Below, one piece after another: positions 39,042 to 47,228 of a stretch of DNA of 64,000 nucleotides (its first letter is position 1; every line of letters begins with the position of its first letter). Below the pieces are notes generated by a model. That model had not been told where the DNA came from and ran no database searches. It saw nothing but the letters and a program-made list of their open reading frames with translations. The translations under genes were made by a program, and so were the position numbers. The stretch comes from Bradyrhizobium niftali. Its GTDB lineage: Bacteria > Pseudomonadota > Alphaproteobacteria > Rhizobiales > Xanthobacteraceae. The DNA lies in assembly GCF_004571025.1 (NCBI RefSeq), contig NZ_SPQT01000012.1, forward strand, positions 1 to 64,000. Direction: 5' to 3'.

Positions 39042-40094
39042 ATGCGGGTATTAATCGCGACTGACGCCTGGCATCCGCAGGTTAACGGTGTGGTCCGGAC
39101 CCTGACCTCGCTGGCGGGTGCCGCCAAGGCCCTCGACGTCGAGATCGACTTCCTCACGCCGGACGGCTTCCCGTCGTGGCCGCTGCCGACCTATCCGGGC
39201 CTGCGCATTGCGCTGCCGAGCGCTAAGGAGATCGCGCGGCGGATCGAGAAGGCCGCGCCCGAAGCGCTGCACATCGCGACCGAGGGTCCGATCGGCTGGG
39301 CCGCGCGGGCCTATTGCCGCCGCAACCGGCTCGCCTTCACCACCTCCTATACGACGCGCTTTCCGGAGTATGTCTCGGTGCGAACCGGCATTCCCGCGAG
39401 CGTCGGCTATGCCGTGCTGCGCCACTTCCACGATGCCGCCGCTATGACCATGGTGGCGACGCCCTCGCTGCGGCAGGAGCTGTCCGAGCGCGGCTTCAAG
39501 CGGCTCGGCTTCTGGACGCGCGGCGTCAACACCGAGCTGTTCCACCCGGACGCTCCGGCCAAGCTCGATCTGCCGGGCCCGATCTTCATGACCATGGGCC
39601 GCGTGGCGGTGGAGAAGAACCTCGAAGCATTCCTCGCGCTCGATCTGCCCGGCACCAAGGTCGTCGTCGGCGACGGCCCGCAGAAGGCCGCGCTCGAGAA
39701 GAAATATCCGGATGCGGTCTTCCTCGGTGAGAAGAAGGGCGCGGATCTCACCGCGCATCTCGCCGCGGCCGATGTCTTCGTATTCCCCAGCCTGACCGAT
39801 ACCTTCGGCGTGGTGCAGCTGGAGGCGCTCGCCTGCGGCACGCCGGTTGCGGCGTTTCCGGTGACGGGTCCGAAGGACGTCATCGCCGGTCACCCGATCG
39901 GCGCGATCGACCATGATCTGCGTACCGCGTGCCTGCGCGCGCTCACCATGTCGCGCGAGACCTGCCGCAACTTCGCGCTGGAGCGCTCCTGGGAGAACAG
40001 TGCGCGCCAGTTCGTCGGAAACCTCACCTCACTTCAGCCCAGCCGCATCCTGCGCGCCTCGCCGGTGATGGCGCGGCGGCCGGTGCGCGGTTGA
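39042..40094 (+). CDS. GT4-family glycosyltransferase
   Basis: 350-aa GT-B fold enzyme. The N-terminal half begins 'MRVLIATDAWHPQVNGVVRT' with the Gly-rich acceptor loop; the C-terminal half has 'GPIFMTMGRVAVEKNLEAFL', 'VVGDGPQKAALEKKYP' and 'VFPSLTDTFGVVQLEALACG', the donor-site E-x7-E region (the first Glu is replaced by Asp/Thr). Close relatives are alpha-mannosyl- or glucosyltransferases that act on lipids. It is followed 33 bases later by a phospholipid methyltransferase gene, so a membrane glycolipid product is likely. Confidence 0.88.
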   Translation: MRVLIATDAWHPQVNGVVRTLTSLAGAAKALDVEIDFLTPDGFPSWPLPTYPGLRIALPSAKEIARRIEKAAPEALHIATEGPIGWAARAYCRRNRLAFTTSYTTRFPEYVSVRTGIPASVGYAVLRHFHDAAAMTMVATPSLRQELSERGFKRLGFWTRGVNTELFHPDAPAKLDLPGPIFMTMGRVAVEKNLEAFLALDLPGTKVVVGDGPQKAALEKKYPDAVFLGEKKGADLTAHLAAADVFVFPSLTDTFGVVQLEALACGTPVAAFPVTGPKDVIAGHPIGAIDHDLRTACLRALTMSRETCRNFALERSWENSARQFVGNLTSLQPSRILRASPVMARRPVRG

Positions 40095-40127
40095 TCCCAA
40101 CTTTGACCCACAGCGAGAACCTCATCG

Positions 40128-40817
40128 ATGGCTAAGATCATGAACCTTGACGGCACCCAGCAGCTCGACCTCACCCGCGGCACGGTCGAGCAGGCCTACG
40201 ATCGCTGGGCGCCCGTCTACGATCTCGTGTTCGGCGGCGTATTCGCCAAGGGCCGGCAGGCGGCGATCGCGGCCACCAACAAGATCGGCGGCCGCGTGCT
40301 CGAGGTCGGCGTCGGCACCGGCATCTCGCTGCCGCTCTACGCGCCGCACCTGCGCATCTTCGGCACCGACATTTCGGAAGCGATGCTCGACAAGGCGCGC
40401 CAGCGCGTCACCGAGGGCCAGCTGAAGAACGTCGAGGGCCTCGCGGTGATGGACGCCGAGAAGCTCGAATTCCCCGACAATTCCTTCGACGTCGTGATGG
40501 CGCAATATGTCGTCACCGCCGTGCCGAATCCGGAAAAGGCGCTCGACGAATTCGCCCGCGTGCTCCGCCCCGGCGGCGAGCTGATCATCCTGACCCGCGT
40601 CAGTGCCGACGCCGGCATGCGCCGTTTCATCGAGCAGAAGCTGCAGCCGGTGGTGCGTCCGCTCGGCTTCCGCACCGCCGAGTTCGCCTGGTCGCGCTAT
40701 GCCAAGTGGCTGGCCGGCGCTCCCGGCATCGAGCTCGCCGAGCGCCGCCTGATTCCGCCGCTCGGCCATTTCTCGCTGGTGCGCTTCCGCAAGGTCGGCG
40801 TCGCCAAGGCGGCGTAA
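40128..40817 (+). CDS. Phosphatidylethanolamine N-methyltransferase, Rhodobacter type
   Basis: 229 aa. SAM-binding motif 'GRVLEVGVGTGISLPLYAPH' (55-74), then 'IFGTDISEAMLDKARQRV', and the N-terminal 'VEQAYDRWAPVYDLVFGGVF' that marks the PmtA proteins of the Rhodobacter type. These methylate phosphatidylethanolamine towards phosphatidylcholine; Bradyrhizobium is known to hold several such pmtX genes besides the Sinorhizobium-type pmtA. Which methylation step it performs is open. It probably forms an operon with the GT4 gene. Confidence 0.85.
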   Translation: MAKIMNLDGTQQLDLTRGTVEQAYDRWAPVYDLVFGGVFAKGRQAAIAATNKIGGRVLEVGVGTGISLPLYAPHLRIFGTDISEAMLDKARQRVTEGQLKNVEGLAVMDAEKLEFPDNSFDVVMAQYVVTAVPNPEKALDEFARVLRPGGELIILTRVSADAGMRRFIEQKLQPVVRPLGFRTAEFAWSRYAKWLAGAPGIELAERRLIPPLGHFSLVRFRKVGVAKAA

Positions 40818-40820
40818 CGG

Positions 40821-40960
40821 CCTCTCCTCATGGTGAGGAGGCGCGTAAGCGCCGTCTCCCGGACGTTGCTTCGCATCGCTCGGAGAACCATGAAGGATCG
40901 GCCGATGCAGCTCGGCCTTCATCCTTCGGGACGCGCGTTCCGCGCTCCTCAGGATGAGGG
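40821..40960 (+). repeat. Palindromic repeat family G, diverged copy 5
   Basis: CCTCTCCTCATGGTGAGGAG...GTCTCCCGG at the left and CTTCATCCTTCGGGACGCG...CGCTCCTCAGGATGAGGG at the right; the inner part has further hairpins. It follows the methyltransferase stop by 3 bases. Confidence 0.8.
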
Positions 40961-41014
40961 AAGAGAGTAACCGTGCGTCATCGCGCCGCTGCACATCGTC
41001 ACATGACAAAATGA

Positions 41015-41027
41015 TGATGTCACACGG
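41015..41027. promoter_or_regulatory. Second TGAYGTCACACG motif upstream of the lipid-type membrane gene
   Basis: TGATGTCACACGG, 64 bases before the ATG at 41079. A second GTCACA lies 21 bases upstream (40998-41003 against 41019-41024), two helical turns apart, suggesting a dimeric or tandem protein site. Confidence 0.45.
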
Positions 41028-41078
41028 CGTACATCGAATCCCTGTAATCCCGTACCCGAAAGCATTTTGGGGGAGAGC

Positions 41079-41738
41079 ATGATCAAGAATTATCTCGAGC
41101 AGCTGCGGATCCAGCGCTGGGACGACCATCGCTACTATCACCACAGCCGCATCAATCAGAGCCTGCACTTCATCAGCGCACTGAGCTTCCTCTTCGCCTA
41201 TGTCTGGCTGTTCATCGATCCCGTGATCTCCGCGCTGGTCGGCTGGCTGGTCTCGATGACCTCGCGCCAGGCCGGTCACTTCTTCTTCGAGCCGCACACT
41301 TACGACCACATCAACCAGGCGACGCACGAGTACAAGGAAGAGATCAAGGTCGGCTACAACCTTCAGCGCAAGGTGGTGCTGATGGCGATCTGGGCGGCCT
41401 CGCCGCTGGTGCTGCTTGCCGATCCGACGCTGTTCGGCCTGTTCACGCCCTGGGCGAGCGCGACCGACTTCATGCGGCAGGTCGCCAAGATCTGGCTCGT
41501 CGTCGGCGGCGGCGGTCTTCTGTTCCGCACCGTGCACCTGTTCTTCATCCGCGACGTCGAGACTGGCCTCGTCTGGATGACCAAGATCCTGACCGACCCC
41601 TTCCACGATCTGATGCTCTATCGCAGCGCGCCGCTCGCCCTGATGCGCGGCGAGCTGATGGACCCCGGCCTGCACCTCAACCCCGAGCACACGCTGGGCC
41701 TGATCGCCGAGCCCACGCTCGAAGAGCAGCACGCCTGA
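41079..41738 (+). CDS. Histidine-rich membrane protein, possibly Mpo1-like
   Basis: 219 aa from ATG 41079 (GGGGGAGAGC upstream). Four likely membrane helices: about 30-47, 47-62, 98-115, 137-158. Conserved-looking His/acid motifs 'YYHHSRINQSLHFIS' and 'GHFFFEPHTYDHINQATHEY' resemble the Mpo1/DUF962 pattern, the Fe-dependent dioxygenases of 2-hydroxy fatty acids, and more broadly di-iron lipid hydroxylases. The match is by pattern only. It lies among lipid-type genes and shares an upstream motif with the GT4 gene. Confidence 0.6.
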   Translation: MIKNYLEQLRIQRWDDHRYYHHSRINQSLHFISALSFLFAYVWLFIDPVISALVGWLVSMTSRQAGHFFFEPHTYDHINQATHEYKEEIKVGYNLQRKVVLMAIWAASPLVLLADPTLFGLFTPWASATDFMRQVAKIWLVVGGGGLLFRTVHLFFIRDVETGLVWMTKILTDPFHDLMLYRSAPLALMRGELMDPGLHLNPEHTLGLIAEPTLEEQHA

Positions 41739-41830
41739 GCGCGCTGCGTACACACAACACTCCGATGTCTGATGGTTGCGTCATGCCCGGCCTCGTGCCG
41801 GGCATCCACGTCTTGGGGGCTATAGATGTC

Positions 41831-41910
41831 GTCATTCCGGGGCGATGCGCAGCATCGAACCCGGAATCTCGAGATTCCGGGTTCGGTCCTGCGGACCGCC
41901 TCGGAATGAC
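41831..41910 (+). repeat. Palindromic repeat family E, copy 2
   Basis: GTCATTCCGGGGCGATGCGC...CCCGGAATCTCGAGATTCCGGG...TCGGAATGAC, nearly identical to 20816-20895. A smaller hairpin (GTCATGCCCGGCCTCGTGCC, then GGGCATCC) precedes it at 41782-41808. Confidence 0.87.
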
Positions 41911-41935
41911 TGTGCCTATGATCGAAGAACCAGCC

Positions 41936-43600
41936 TCAGCGCCCGAAGCGCTTGGCGAGCATCTCTTTCAAGATCTGCCGCTTGATTTGCTTGTTGGTGA
42001 GCGCGCCGTCGTGCCACCAGAAGCCGTCGGCCTTCATCTTTTCGGCGGCGCGGACGAAGCGTTCGGCGACTTCCGTGAAATCGGCCTCGGTGTAGTTGAG
42101 GCTGAAGATCAGCCGTCCGGTGCCGACCCAGCTCAGCGCCAGGCCTTCGGCGCGCAGGTAATATTGCAGCATCCAGTTGTAGCGGGACGGGGTGGTGTAT
42201 TTCACCGTCCAGATCGACGAGAAGTTGGCGAACCGCACCGGCAGGTCAGCGTCCGTCATCATCTGGTTGAGCTTTTGCGCGCGGCCGTTCCAGGTCGCCT
42301 CCAACCCGTCATAGATGGCGCGGAAGTTCGGGCTGGCGAGCCGGCTCAGGAACTCGTCCATCGCCGTCATGACGTACGGATGGGAGTTGAAGGTGCCGCG
42401 GGCGAAGCAGATATCGGCGGGACGATCGTCGCGGAAGCGGCGCATCAGCTCGCGCTTGCCGCAGACCACGCCGACCGGGAGGCCGCCAGCGAGGCTCTTG
42501 CCGTAGGTTACCATGTCGGCGCGCACGCCAAAGTATTCCTGGGCGCCACCGGCGGCGAGGCGGAAGCCGACGAAGACCTCGTCGAAGATCAGCGCGATGC
42601 CGCGCTCGGTGCAGACTTCGCGCAGCTTCTTCAGCCAGTCGGTATACGCCGCGCGGTCAAAGTTGCCGCCGCGGGAGGAATCGACCAGCGAGGAATCGCC
42701 GGGCGCGTTGCCGTTGGGATGCAAGCCCTGGAGCGGATTGACCAGCACGCAGGCAATGTCCTTGCGGGTGCGCAGCACGTGCAGCGTTTTCTCCGACATC
42801 TCGGCGAGGGTGTAGGTCTCGTGCGCGGGGATCGGATTGCCGACGCCCGGCTGCACGTCGCCCCACCAGCCGTGATAGGCGCCGGCGAAGCGGACGAGAT
42901 GTGTGCGCCTGGTGTGGTAGCGCGCGAGCCGCACCGCCTGCATCACGGCCTCGGTGCCGGACATGTGGAAGGAGACCTCCTCGAGGCCCGAGATCTGGCA
43001 CAGCCGGGTCACGTTATCGAGGATGACGGGGTGATAGGGGCCGAGCACCGGTCCAAGCGCATGCGCCCGCTTCTCGGATCCCTCGATGCACTCCTTGTAG
43101 AAGTCGTTGCCGAAGATGTTGACGCCGTAGGACCCCGTGAGGTCGTAGGAGGTGTTGCCGTCGACATCGGTGACGGTGACACCGCGCGAGGATTCCATGA
43201 AGGTCGAGGTGCCCAGGTGCTCGCGGACAAGGCGCGAGAACTGGAACGGCACGCGGTAGGTCTCGGTGAAGTGCAGGTCGGAGATCTTTTCCGCCGCTTC
43301 CTTCGTCATCGCGCGCCCCTTGGGGTAGCGCTCGGCGTAGAGGCTTGCGAGGCGGAAGAAGCCGTCCTTGCGCTGGGCCGCGATATTCGCGGGCGCCCCG
43401 TCGCAGGCAAAGTAGTCGTCGTCTCCGAACTCGTAGAACGGGAGCAGCCGGGCCACCCGGCGCGACATCTTGGAGTGCCCGGCGAGCGAGCGGTGCTTGG
43501 CGCGGGAGAGTTCGATCCGCGCCTTGAGCTTCGGGAAGGCGGCGGCAGCGGAGGCTGCGGCGGCCACGGACATCGAGAGAATCGGGAGTGTCGTTTCCAT
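41936..43600 (-). CDS. Class III aminotransferase with long N-terminal extension
   Basis: 554 aa, about 100 residues longer than glutamate-1-semialdehyde aminomutase, which it resembles. PLP-site marks are 'SGTEAVMQAVRLARYHT' (from 214), 'FAGAYHGWWG' (238-247), 'LIFDEVFVGFR' with Asp340, and Lys368 in 'VTYGKSLAGGLP'. The N-terminal 130 residues have no named domain. Members of this group also make aminolipids or aminohopanoids, and the neighbouring decarboxylase and methyltransferase hint at a lipid substrate, which is inference. The start may be ATG 43600 or about 43573; the divergent decarboxylase gene starts only 35 bases away. Confidence 0.85.
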   Translation of the reverse strand: METTLPILSMSVAAAASAAAAFPKLKARIELSRAKHRSLAGHSKMSRRVARLLPFYEFGDDDYFACDGAPANIAAQRKDGFFRLASLYAERYPKGRAMTKEAAEKISDLHFTETYRVPFQFSRLVREHLGTSTFMESSRGVTVTDVDGNTSYDLTGSYGVNIFGNDFYKECIEGSEKRAHALGPVLGPYHPVILDNVTRLCQISGLEEVSFHMSGTEAVMQAVRLARYHTRRTHLVRFAGAYHGWWGDVQPGVGNPIPAHETYTLAEMSEKTLHVLRTRKDIACVLVNPLQGLHPNGNAPGDSSLVDSSRGGNFDRAAYTDWLKKLREVCTERGIALIFDEVFVGFRLAAGGAQEYFGVRADMVTYGKSLAGGLPVGVVCGKRELMRRFRDDRPADICFARGTFNSHPYVMTAMDEFLSRLASPNFRAIYDGLEATWNGRAQKLNQMMTDADLPVRFANFSSIWTVKYTTPSRYNWMLQYYLRAEGLALSWVGTGRLIFSLNYTEADFTEVAERFVRAAEKMKADGFWWHDGALTNKQIKRQILKEMLAKRFGR

Positions 43601-43635
43601 GACAACAAGCGCTAATACTGCGAGCTGACAGATTC

Positions 43636-44499
43636 ATGACAGTCAAAGCCCTCATCGCCTCTTTCACCCAGCAGGAAGACCTCAACTTCCTGTTGACCAA
43701 CCGCATCCCCCGCGCGGCCCTGACCCGCTTCATGGGCTGGTTCTCCAAGATCGAGAATCCGCTCGTGCGGGACGCCTCGATCGCGCTGTGGAAACTGTTC
43801 TCCGACCTCGACCTGTCGGAGGCGCGGAAGACCCATTTCAAGAGCCTGCACGACTGCTTCACCCGGGATCTGAAGCCGGGCCTGCGTCCGTTCGACCCGG
43901 ACCCGTCCATTGTCGCCAGCCCCTCGGACGGCATCGTCGGCGCCCATGGCCGGATCGCGGATACCGAGCTGTTCCAGGTCAAGGGCGCGCCGTATTCGCT
44001 GCTCGATCTGCTCGGCGATTCCGCACTGGTGGACCAGCACCGCAACGGCTCCTTTGTCACGCTGCGGTTGACCTCGAGCATGTATCATCGCTTCCATGCG
44101 CCCTACGACGCACACATCGAGCGCGTGACGCTGATCCATGGCGATGTCTGGAACGTCAACCCGATCGCGCTGAAGCGGGTCGAGCGTCTCTTCTGCAAGA
44201 ACGAGCGCGCGGTGATCCGGACGCATCTGTCGACCGGCGAGGCCGTGACGCTGGTGCCGGTCGCGGCGATCCTGGTCGCGAGCATCCGCCTGCATTTCCT
44301 CGACATGGTGCTGAACGCGCAGACGAAGGGCCCGGTCAACTTCCCCTGCGACGTCAACGTGAGCAAGGGCGAGGAGCTCGGCTGGTTCGAGCACGGCTCG
44401 ACCATCATCATCCTCGCGCCCGGCGATTTCAAATTCTGCGACGGCATCGCCGAGGGTACCCGCATCCGCGCCGGTCAAGCGCTGCTCGGAAGAAAGTAG
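43636..44499 (+). CDS. Phosphatidylserine decarboxylase-family proenzyme
   Basis: 287 aa. PSD proteins cleave themselves at Gly-Ser to create a pyruvoyl group; here the site is HGST (Gly254-Ser255 in 'GWFEHGSTIIILAPG'), against LGST in E. coli. Catalytic Asp98 ('ASPSDGIVG') and His in 'SSMYHRFHAPYDAHI' are kept. It converts phosphatidylserine or a related amino-acid head group to the amine. It starts 35 bases from a divergent aminotransferase gene. Being outside the usual psd-pssA pair, it may serve a different lipid; that is inference. Confidence 0.88.
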   Translation: MTVKALIASFTQQEDLNFLLTNRIPRAALTRFMGWFSKIENPLVRDASIALWKLFSDLDLSEARKTHFKSLHDCFTRDLKPGLRPFDPDPSIVASPSDGIVGAHGRIADTELFQVKGAPYSLLDLLGDSALVDQHRNGSFVTLRLTSSMYHRFHAPYDAHIERVTLIHGDVWNVNPIALKRVERLFCKNERAVIRTHLSTGEAVTLVPVAAILVASIRLHFLDMVLNAQTKGPVNFPCDVNVSKGEELGWFEHGSTIIILAPGDFKFCDGIAEGTRIRAGQALLGRK

Positions 44500-44567
44500 C
44501 CTTCAATCCGCCGTCTCCGCCGCCTATATGGTCGGCGGGGAACGATTTGATCGACACGGATTTGGCG

Positions 44568-45131
44568 ATGGCGCGGGCGCCGGTGATGGCGGCGGGGGGT
44601 ATTGTGCTGCGGCGTGGCGCGCCGCCGCTGATTGCAGTCGTGCGCCAGCGCAAGCGCAACGAATGGGTCTTGCCGAAGGGCAAGCTCGACGACGGCGAGA
44701 CGCCGAAGGAGGCCGCGCACCGCGAGGTGCTGGAAGAGACCGGTCACGAGGTCGCCATCCACGAATTCCTGGGAACGCTCGTCTATCAGTCGGGCGGCCG
44801 CTCCAAGGTCGTGCATTTCTGGCGCATGGAGGCCGGGGGCGGTCCGGTCCGCAAGCTGATGAACGACGTCAAGGCGGTCGACTGGCTGACGCTGGAGGAT
44901 GCAATCGCGCGCCTGTCGCGCGAATACGAGCGCGCCTTCCTGATCCAGATCGGCCCGATCGCGATCGCCGCCGCCGGCCTTGCATCTCCGCCCGCACCCG
45001 TGCCGCCGCCGGCGACCGACGATGCCGATGCAGCCTTGCAGACGCTGACGCCCGCCGAAGCAGCGTCGGTCGATGAACTGCGTCATGGCTTGTTGCAAAA
45101 GGTGAAGGCCTGGCTGCGCGGCGAGGCGTGA
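44568..45131 (+). CDS. Nudix hydrolase
   Basis: 187 aa from ATG 44568. Nudix box at 38-60: Gly38, Glu44, then 'REVLEETG' with Arg52, Glu53, Glu56, Glu57, Gly59, the metal-binding set. 'PPLIAVVRQRKRNEWVLPKG' is typical of Ap4A/diphosphoinositol-type members, so a nucleoside diphosphate-linked compound is the likely substrate. The C-terminal 50 residues are Pro/Ala-rich with a final helix. TTG 44547 with GGGGA upstream is a rival start in the same frame. Confidence 0.88.
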   Translation: MARAPVMAAGGIVLRRGAPPLIAVVRQRKRNEWVLPKGKLDDGETPKEAAHREVLEETGHEVAIHEFLGTLVYQSGGRSKVVHFWRMEAGGGPVRKLMNDVKAVDWLTLEDAIARLSREYERAFLIQIGPIAIAAAGLASPPAPVPPPATDDADAALQTLTPAEAASVDELRHGLLQKVKAWLRGEA

Positions 45132-45215
45132 GTTGTCATCGCGCCGCTTTGCTTGCGAGTTTGGACACATCCGCGAGCTAGAATGGCTGTGGGAGCGTCA
45201 GTTCCCTCCAAGTCG

Positions 45216-45292
45216 TCATTGCGAGCGAAGCGACGCAATCCAGAGTCCCTCCGTGGAAAGATTCTGGATTGCTTCGCTGCGCTCGCAATGAC
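45216..45292 (+). repeat. Palindromic repeat family D, copy 2
   Basis: GTCATTGCGAGCGAAGCGAC...CAATCCAGAG and TCTGGATTGCTTCGCTGCG...CTCGCAATGAC. First copy at 17799-17884. Confidence 0.87.
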
Positions 45293-45358
45293 GGAGGATG
45301 CAGGGAAGCGCCTCACCAGCGCTATCGTTGCGGAAGTCGTGTCCGCATTGACGCTGCA

Positions 45359-45381
45359 CCTTCTCCCACAAGGGGAGAAGG
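45359..45381. repeat. Short palindrome, family H element
   Basis: CCTTCTCC and GGAGAAGG around CACAAGG. It lies between the convergent Nudix and FecR-domain genes, 8 bases from the FecR stop, so it may terminate that transcript. The same arms appear in the longer element at 49098-49256. Confidence 0.7.
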
Positions 45382-45388
45382 AAGAATG

Positions 45389-46825
45389 TCACCGCCGCTC
45401 TTTCTTCTCCTTCGGAGCGGGTGCCGGCTTGCGCGGCGCTGCGGGGTGCTGTGCGGCGGGGAGGCGCTGCTGGAATCCGCCCTGGCGCTGGATGCCGCCT
45501 GGCTGCTGGACTGCGGGCGGCTGGCCCGGCTGCAATCCGGTGCGCGGCGTTTGCGGCTGCGGTGTCGTGCCCGGCTGCGGCACGGCTGCTCCGGGCTGCA
45601 CAGGAGTCTGGCCGGCGCGCGGCGGCAGGGTTTGCGGCGTGCCGCCGGGCTGCGTGCGCGGTGCGCCGGCCGGCCGGCCCGCACCCTGCTGCTGACCGTG
45701 TTGCTGCTGGCCCGCGCGCGGCGTGCCCGGCTGGACCGCGCCGCCCTGTCCTTGTTGTCCCTGGCCCTGCCGCTGCGGCGGCTGTACGCCTTGCCGGTTT
45801 GGCGTGCCCGGCTGCTGCTGACCCGGACGGTTGTTCTGGCCCGGCTGACCGTTCGGCCGCTGCGGCTGTTGGACGGGCGCCGTCGTCGGCCGCAATTGTT
45901 GCTGCTGCGGCGGCTGCGCCGGCCGCGGAATGCGGCTGGTCGCGGTCGGATTGGCGCGGCGGAAGTCGCGCTGCTCGGTGACGATCTGGCGGCCCGCGGT
46001 CTGTGCCAGATGCACCTGGCTGACGAAGCCGCGGTCGCGCGCGATCTGCTGCGGGGCAATGGTGATCGGCACGGCCGCAAAGCGCATGCCGCCGGGGCCG
46101 CCCGTGCCGGGGCGGATCGCAAAGCCGCTCGCGCCTTGCGTCAGCGCGCCGAGCCGCGTGCCGCTGCTGCGGTCGTTGACCTCGATGTGTCCGACCCGGC
46201 CGTCGGCGTCGGGATAGAGCTTGATGTTGACGTTGCTGGCGCGGCTCGCGGCCGCGCCTTCGGGCACGTCGACGACGCCGGTGGTGCCGCGGATGCCGAG
46301 CGTCGCGGTCGGCGTCGCGATCTTCATGTCGCCGGTCTTCGCCACCGCCGCCGCAACGAAGGCAACCGTGCCCTTGCCGATGTCGAAGATCGCCGAATTC
46401 TGCTTGCCGCCGTCCTCATAGACGTAATTGTCGATGGTGATCCTGGCGCTGGCGGAGAGGTTGAACGTGGTCGCATCGTTGAAGGTGATGCCGAGCGAGG
46501 AGTTCGACGAGGTCTGCACGACGTCGTTGAGATAGATGTCGTCGCGCACGCGCAGCGGATAGGAATTCTTGTCCCGGATCACGGTCGCGATTCCCGTCAC
46601 GGTCGCGACGTTGCCGATCGGTTCGACCGCGGTGGATTGCGCGTCGGTGGCCGGTGTCGGCGAGGCTGCGGGCGCCGGCGAGGGAGCGGGCGCCGGCTGT
46701 GCCTGCGGCTGCGCCTGTGCGAGTTCGATTGCGTCGGACGCGAACGCCCCGCTCGTGCCGGCCAGCGGCAAGGCCAGCAGCGGAAGCGCAAACACGAAGC
46801 GGCGCCAAGCCACCAATGAAGTCAC
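45389..46825 (-). CDS. FecR-domain protein with long Pro/Gln-rich tail
   Basis: 478 aa. Signal peptide (about 1-30, ending GAFA), Pro/Ala linker (about 38-65), FecR domain (about 72-190: 'GIATVIRDKNSYPLRVRDDI', 'TSSNSSLGITFNDATTFNLS', 'ATLGIRGTTGVVDVP'), then about 190 residues rich in Pro, Gln, Gly and Arg. Here FecR is not next to a sigma or TonB gene, so it is more likely a periplasmic or surface protein than an anti-sigma factor. The tail ends in KEKKERR. The repetitive tail codons make long open frames on the other strand. Confidence 0.85.
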   Translation of the reverse strand: MTSLVAWRRFVFALPLLALPLAGTSGAFASDAIELAQAQPQAQPAPAPSPAPAASPTPATDAQSTAVEPIGNVATVTGIATVIRDKNSYPLRVRDDIYLNDVVQTSSNSSLGITFNDATTFNLSASARITIDNYVYEDGGKQNSAIFDIGKGTVAFVAAAVAKTGDMKIATPTATLGIRGTTGVVDVPEGAAASRASNVNIKLYPDADGRVGHIEVNDRSSGTRLGALTQGASGFAIRPGTGGPGGMRFAAVPITIAPQQIARDRGFVSQVHLAQTAGRQIVTEQRDFRRANPTATSRIPRPAQPPQQQQLRPTTAPVQQPQRPNGQPGQNNRPGQQQPGTPNRQGVQPPQRQGQGQQGQGGAVQPGTPRAGQQQHGQQQGAGRPAGAPRTQPGGTPQTLPPRAGQTPVQPGAAVPQPGTTPQPQTPRTGLQPGQPPAVQQPGGIQRQGGFQQRLPAAQHPAAPRKPAPAPKEKKERR

Positions 46826-47228
46826 GAAGAGGTCCCGGTGAGAAACGCGAGGCGAGATCGGCCGATTTCAGCCGTGGACAGCTGAACGGCGGATGAACAC
46901 GTGTCGCATGGACGGGGCGAGCGTGCAAACGGTGCTCTCTCCCCTCATGGTGAGGAGCGCGCCCTTGCGCGCGTCTCGAACCATAGAGGCCTGGCTGCCG
47001 GTCCGGGCCTCGCCCTTCGAGACGCCTGCTGCGCAGGCTCCTCAGGGTGAGGGGATAAAGTGTGCTCGCCGCGCGGCACCAAGAACGTGGATGCCCGGGC
47101 CTTCGCCTCGCCGAAGCGGCTTCGGCCGCGCAGGCGGGACAAGCCCGGGCATGACGAACATTTGTGCTTGGAGCACGAGATCCCGGGTTCGATGCTTCGC
47201 ATCGCCCCGGGATGACGCGCTCCGCGCG
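46826..47228. other. Non-coding stretch made of dispersed repeats
   Basis: About 400 bases upstream of the FecR gene without a credible gene. It holds diverged family G copy 6 (46940-47053) and two smaller hairpin units: GGATGCCCGGGC...GCCCGGGCATGAC (about 47090-47154) and GATCCCGGG-type family E arms (about 47180-47214). The promoter of the FecR gene should lie within the first 90 bases. Confidence 0.7.
46940..47053 (+). repeat. Palindromic repeat family G, diverged copy 6
   Basis: CCCCTCATGGTGAGGAGCGC...GCGTCTCGAACC at the left and CGCCCTTCGAGACGCC...GGCTCCTCAGGGTGAGGGG at the right. Confidence 0.8.

Noticed and set aside
41765..43615. 616-codon forward open frame opposite the aminotransferase gene
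   Set aside because: The minus strand encodes a clear PLP enzyme; the forward product has no motif and begins inside repeat E2.
45269..46819. 516-codon forward open frame opposite the FecR-domain gene
   Set aside because: Product is Arg/Leu-rich low complexity created by the repetitive Pro/Gln codons on the other strand.
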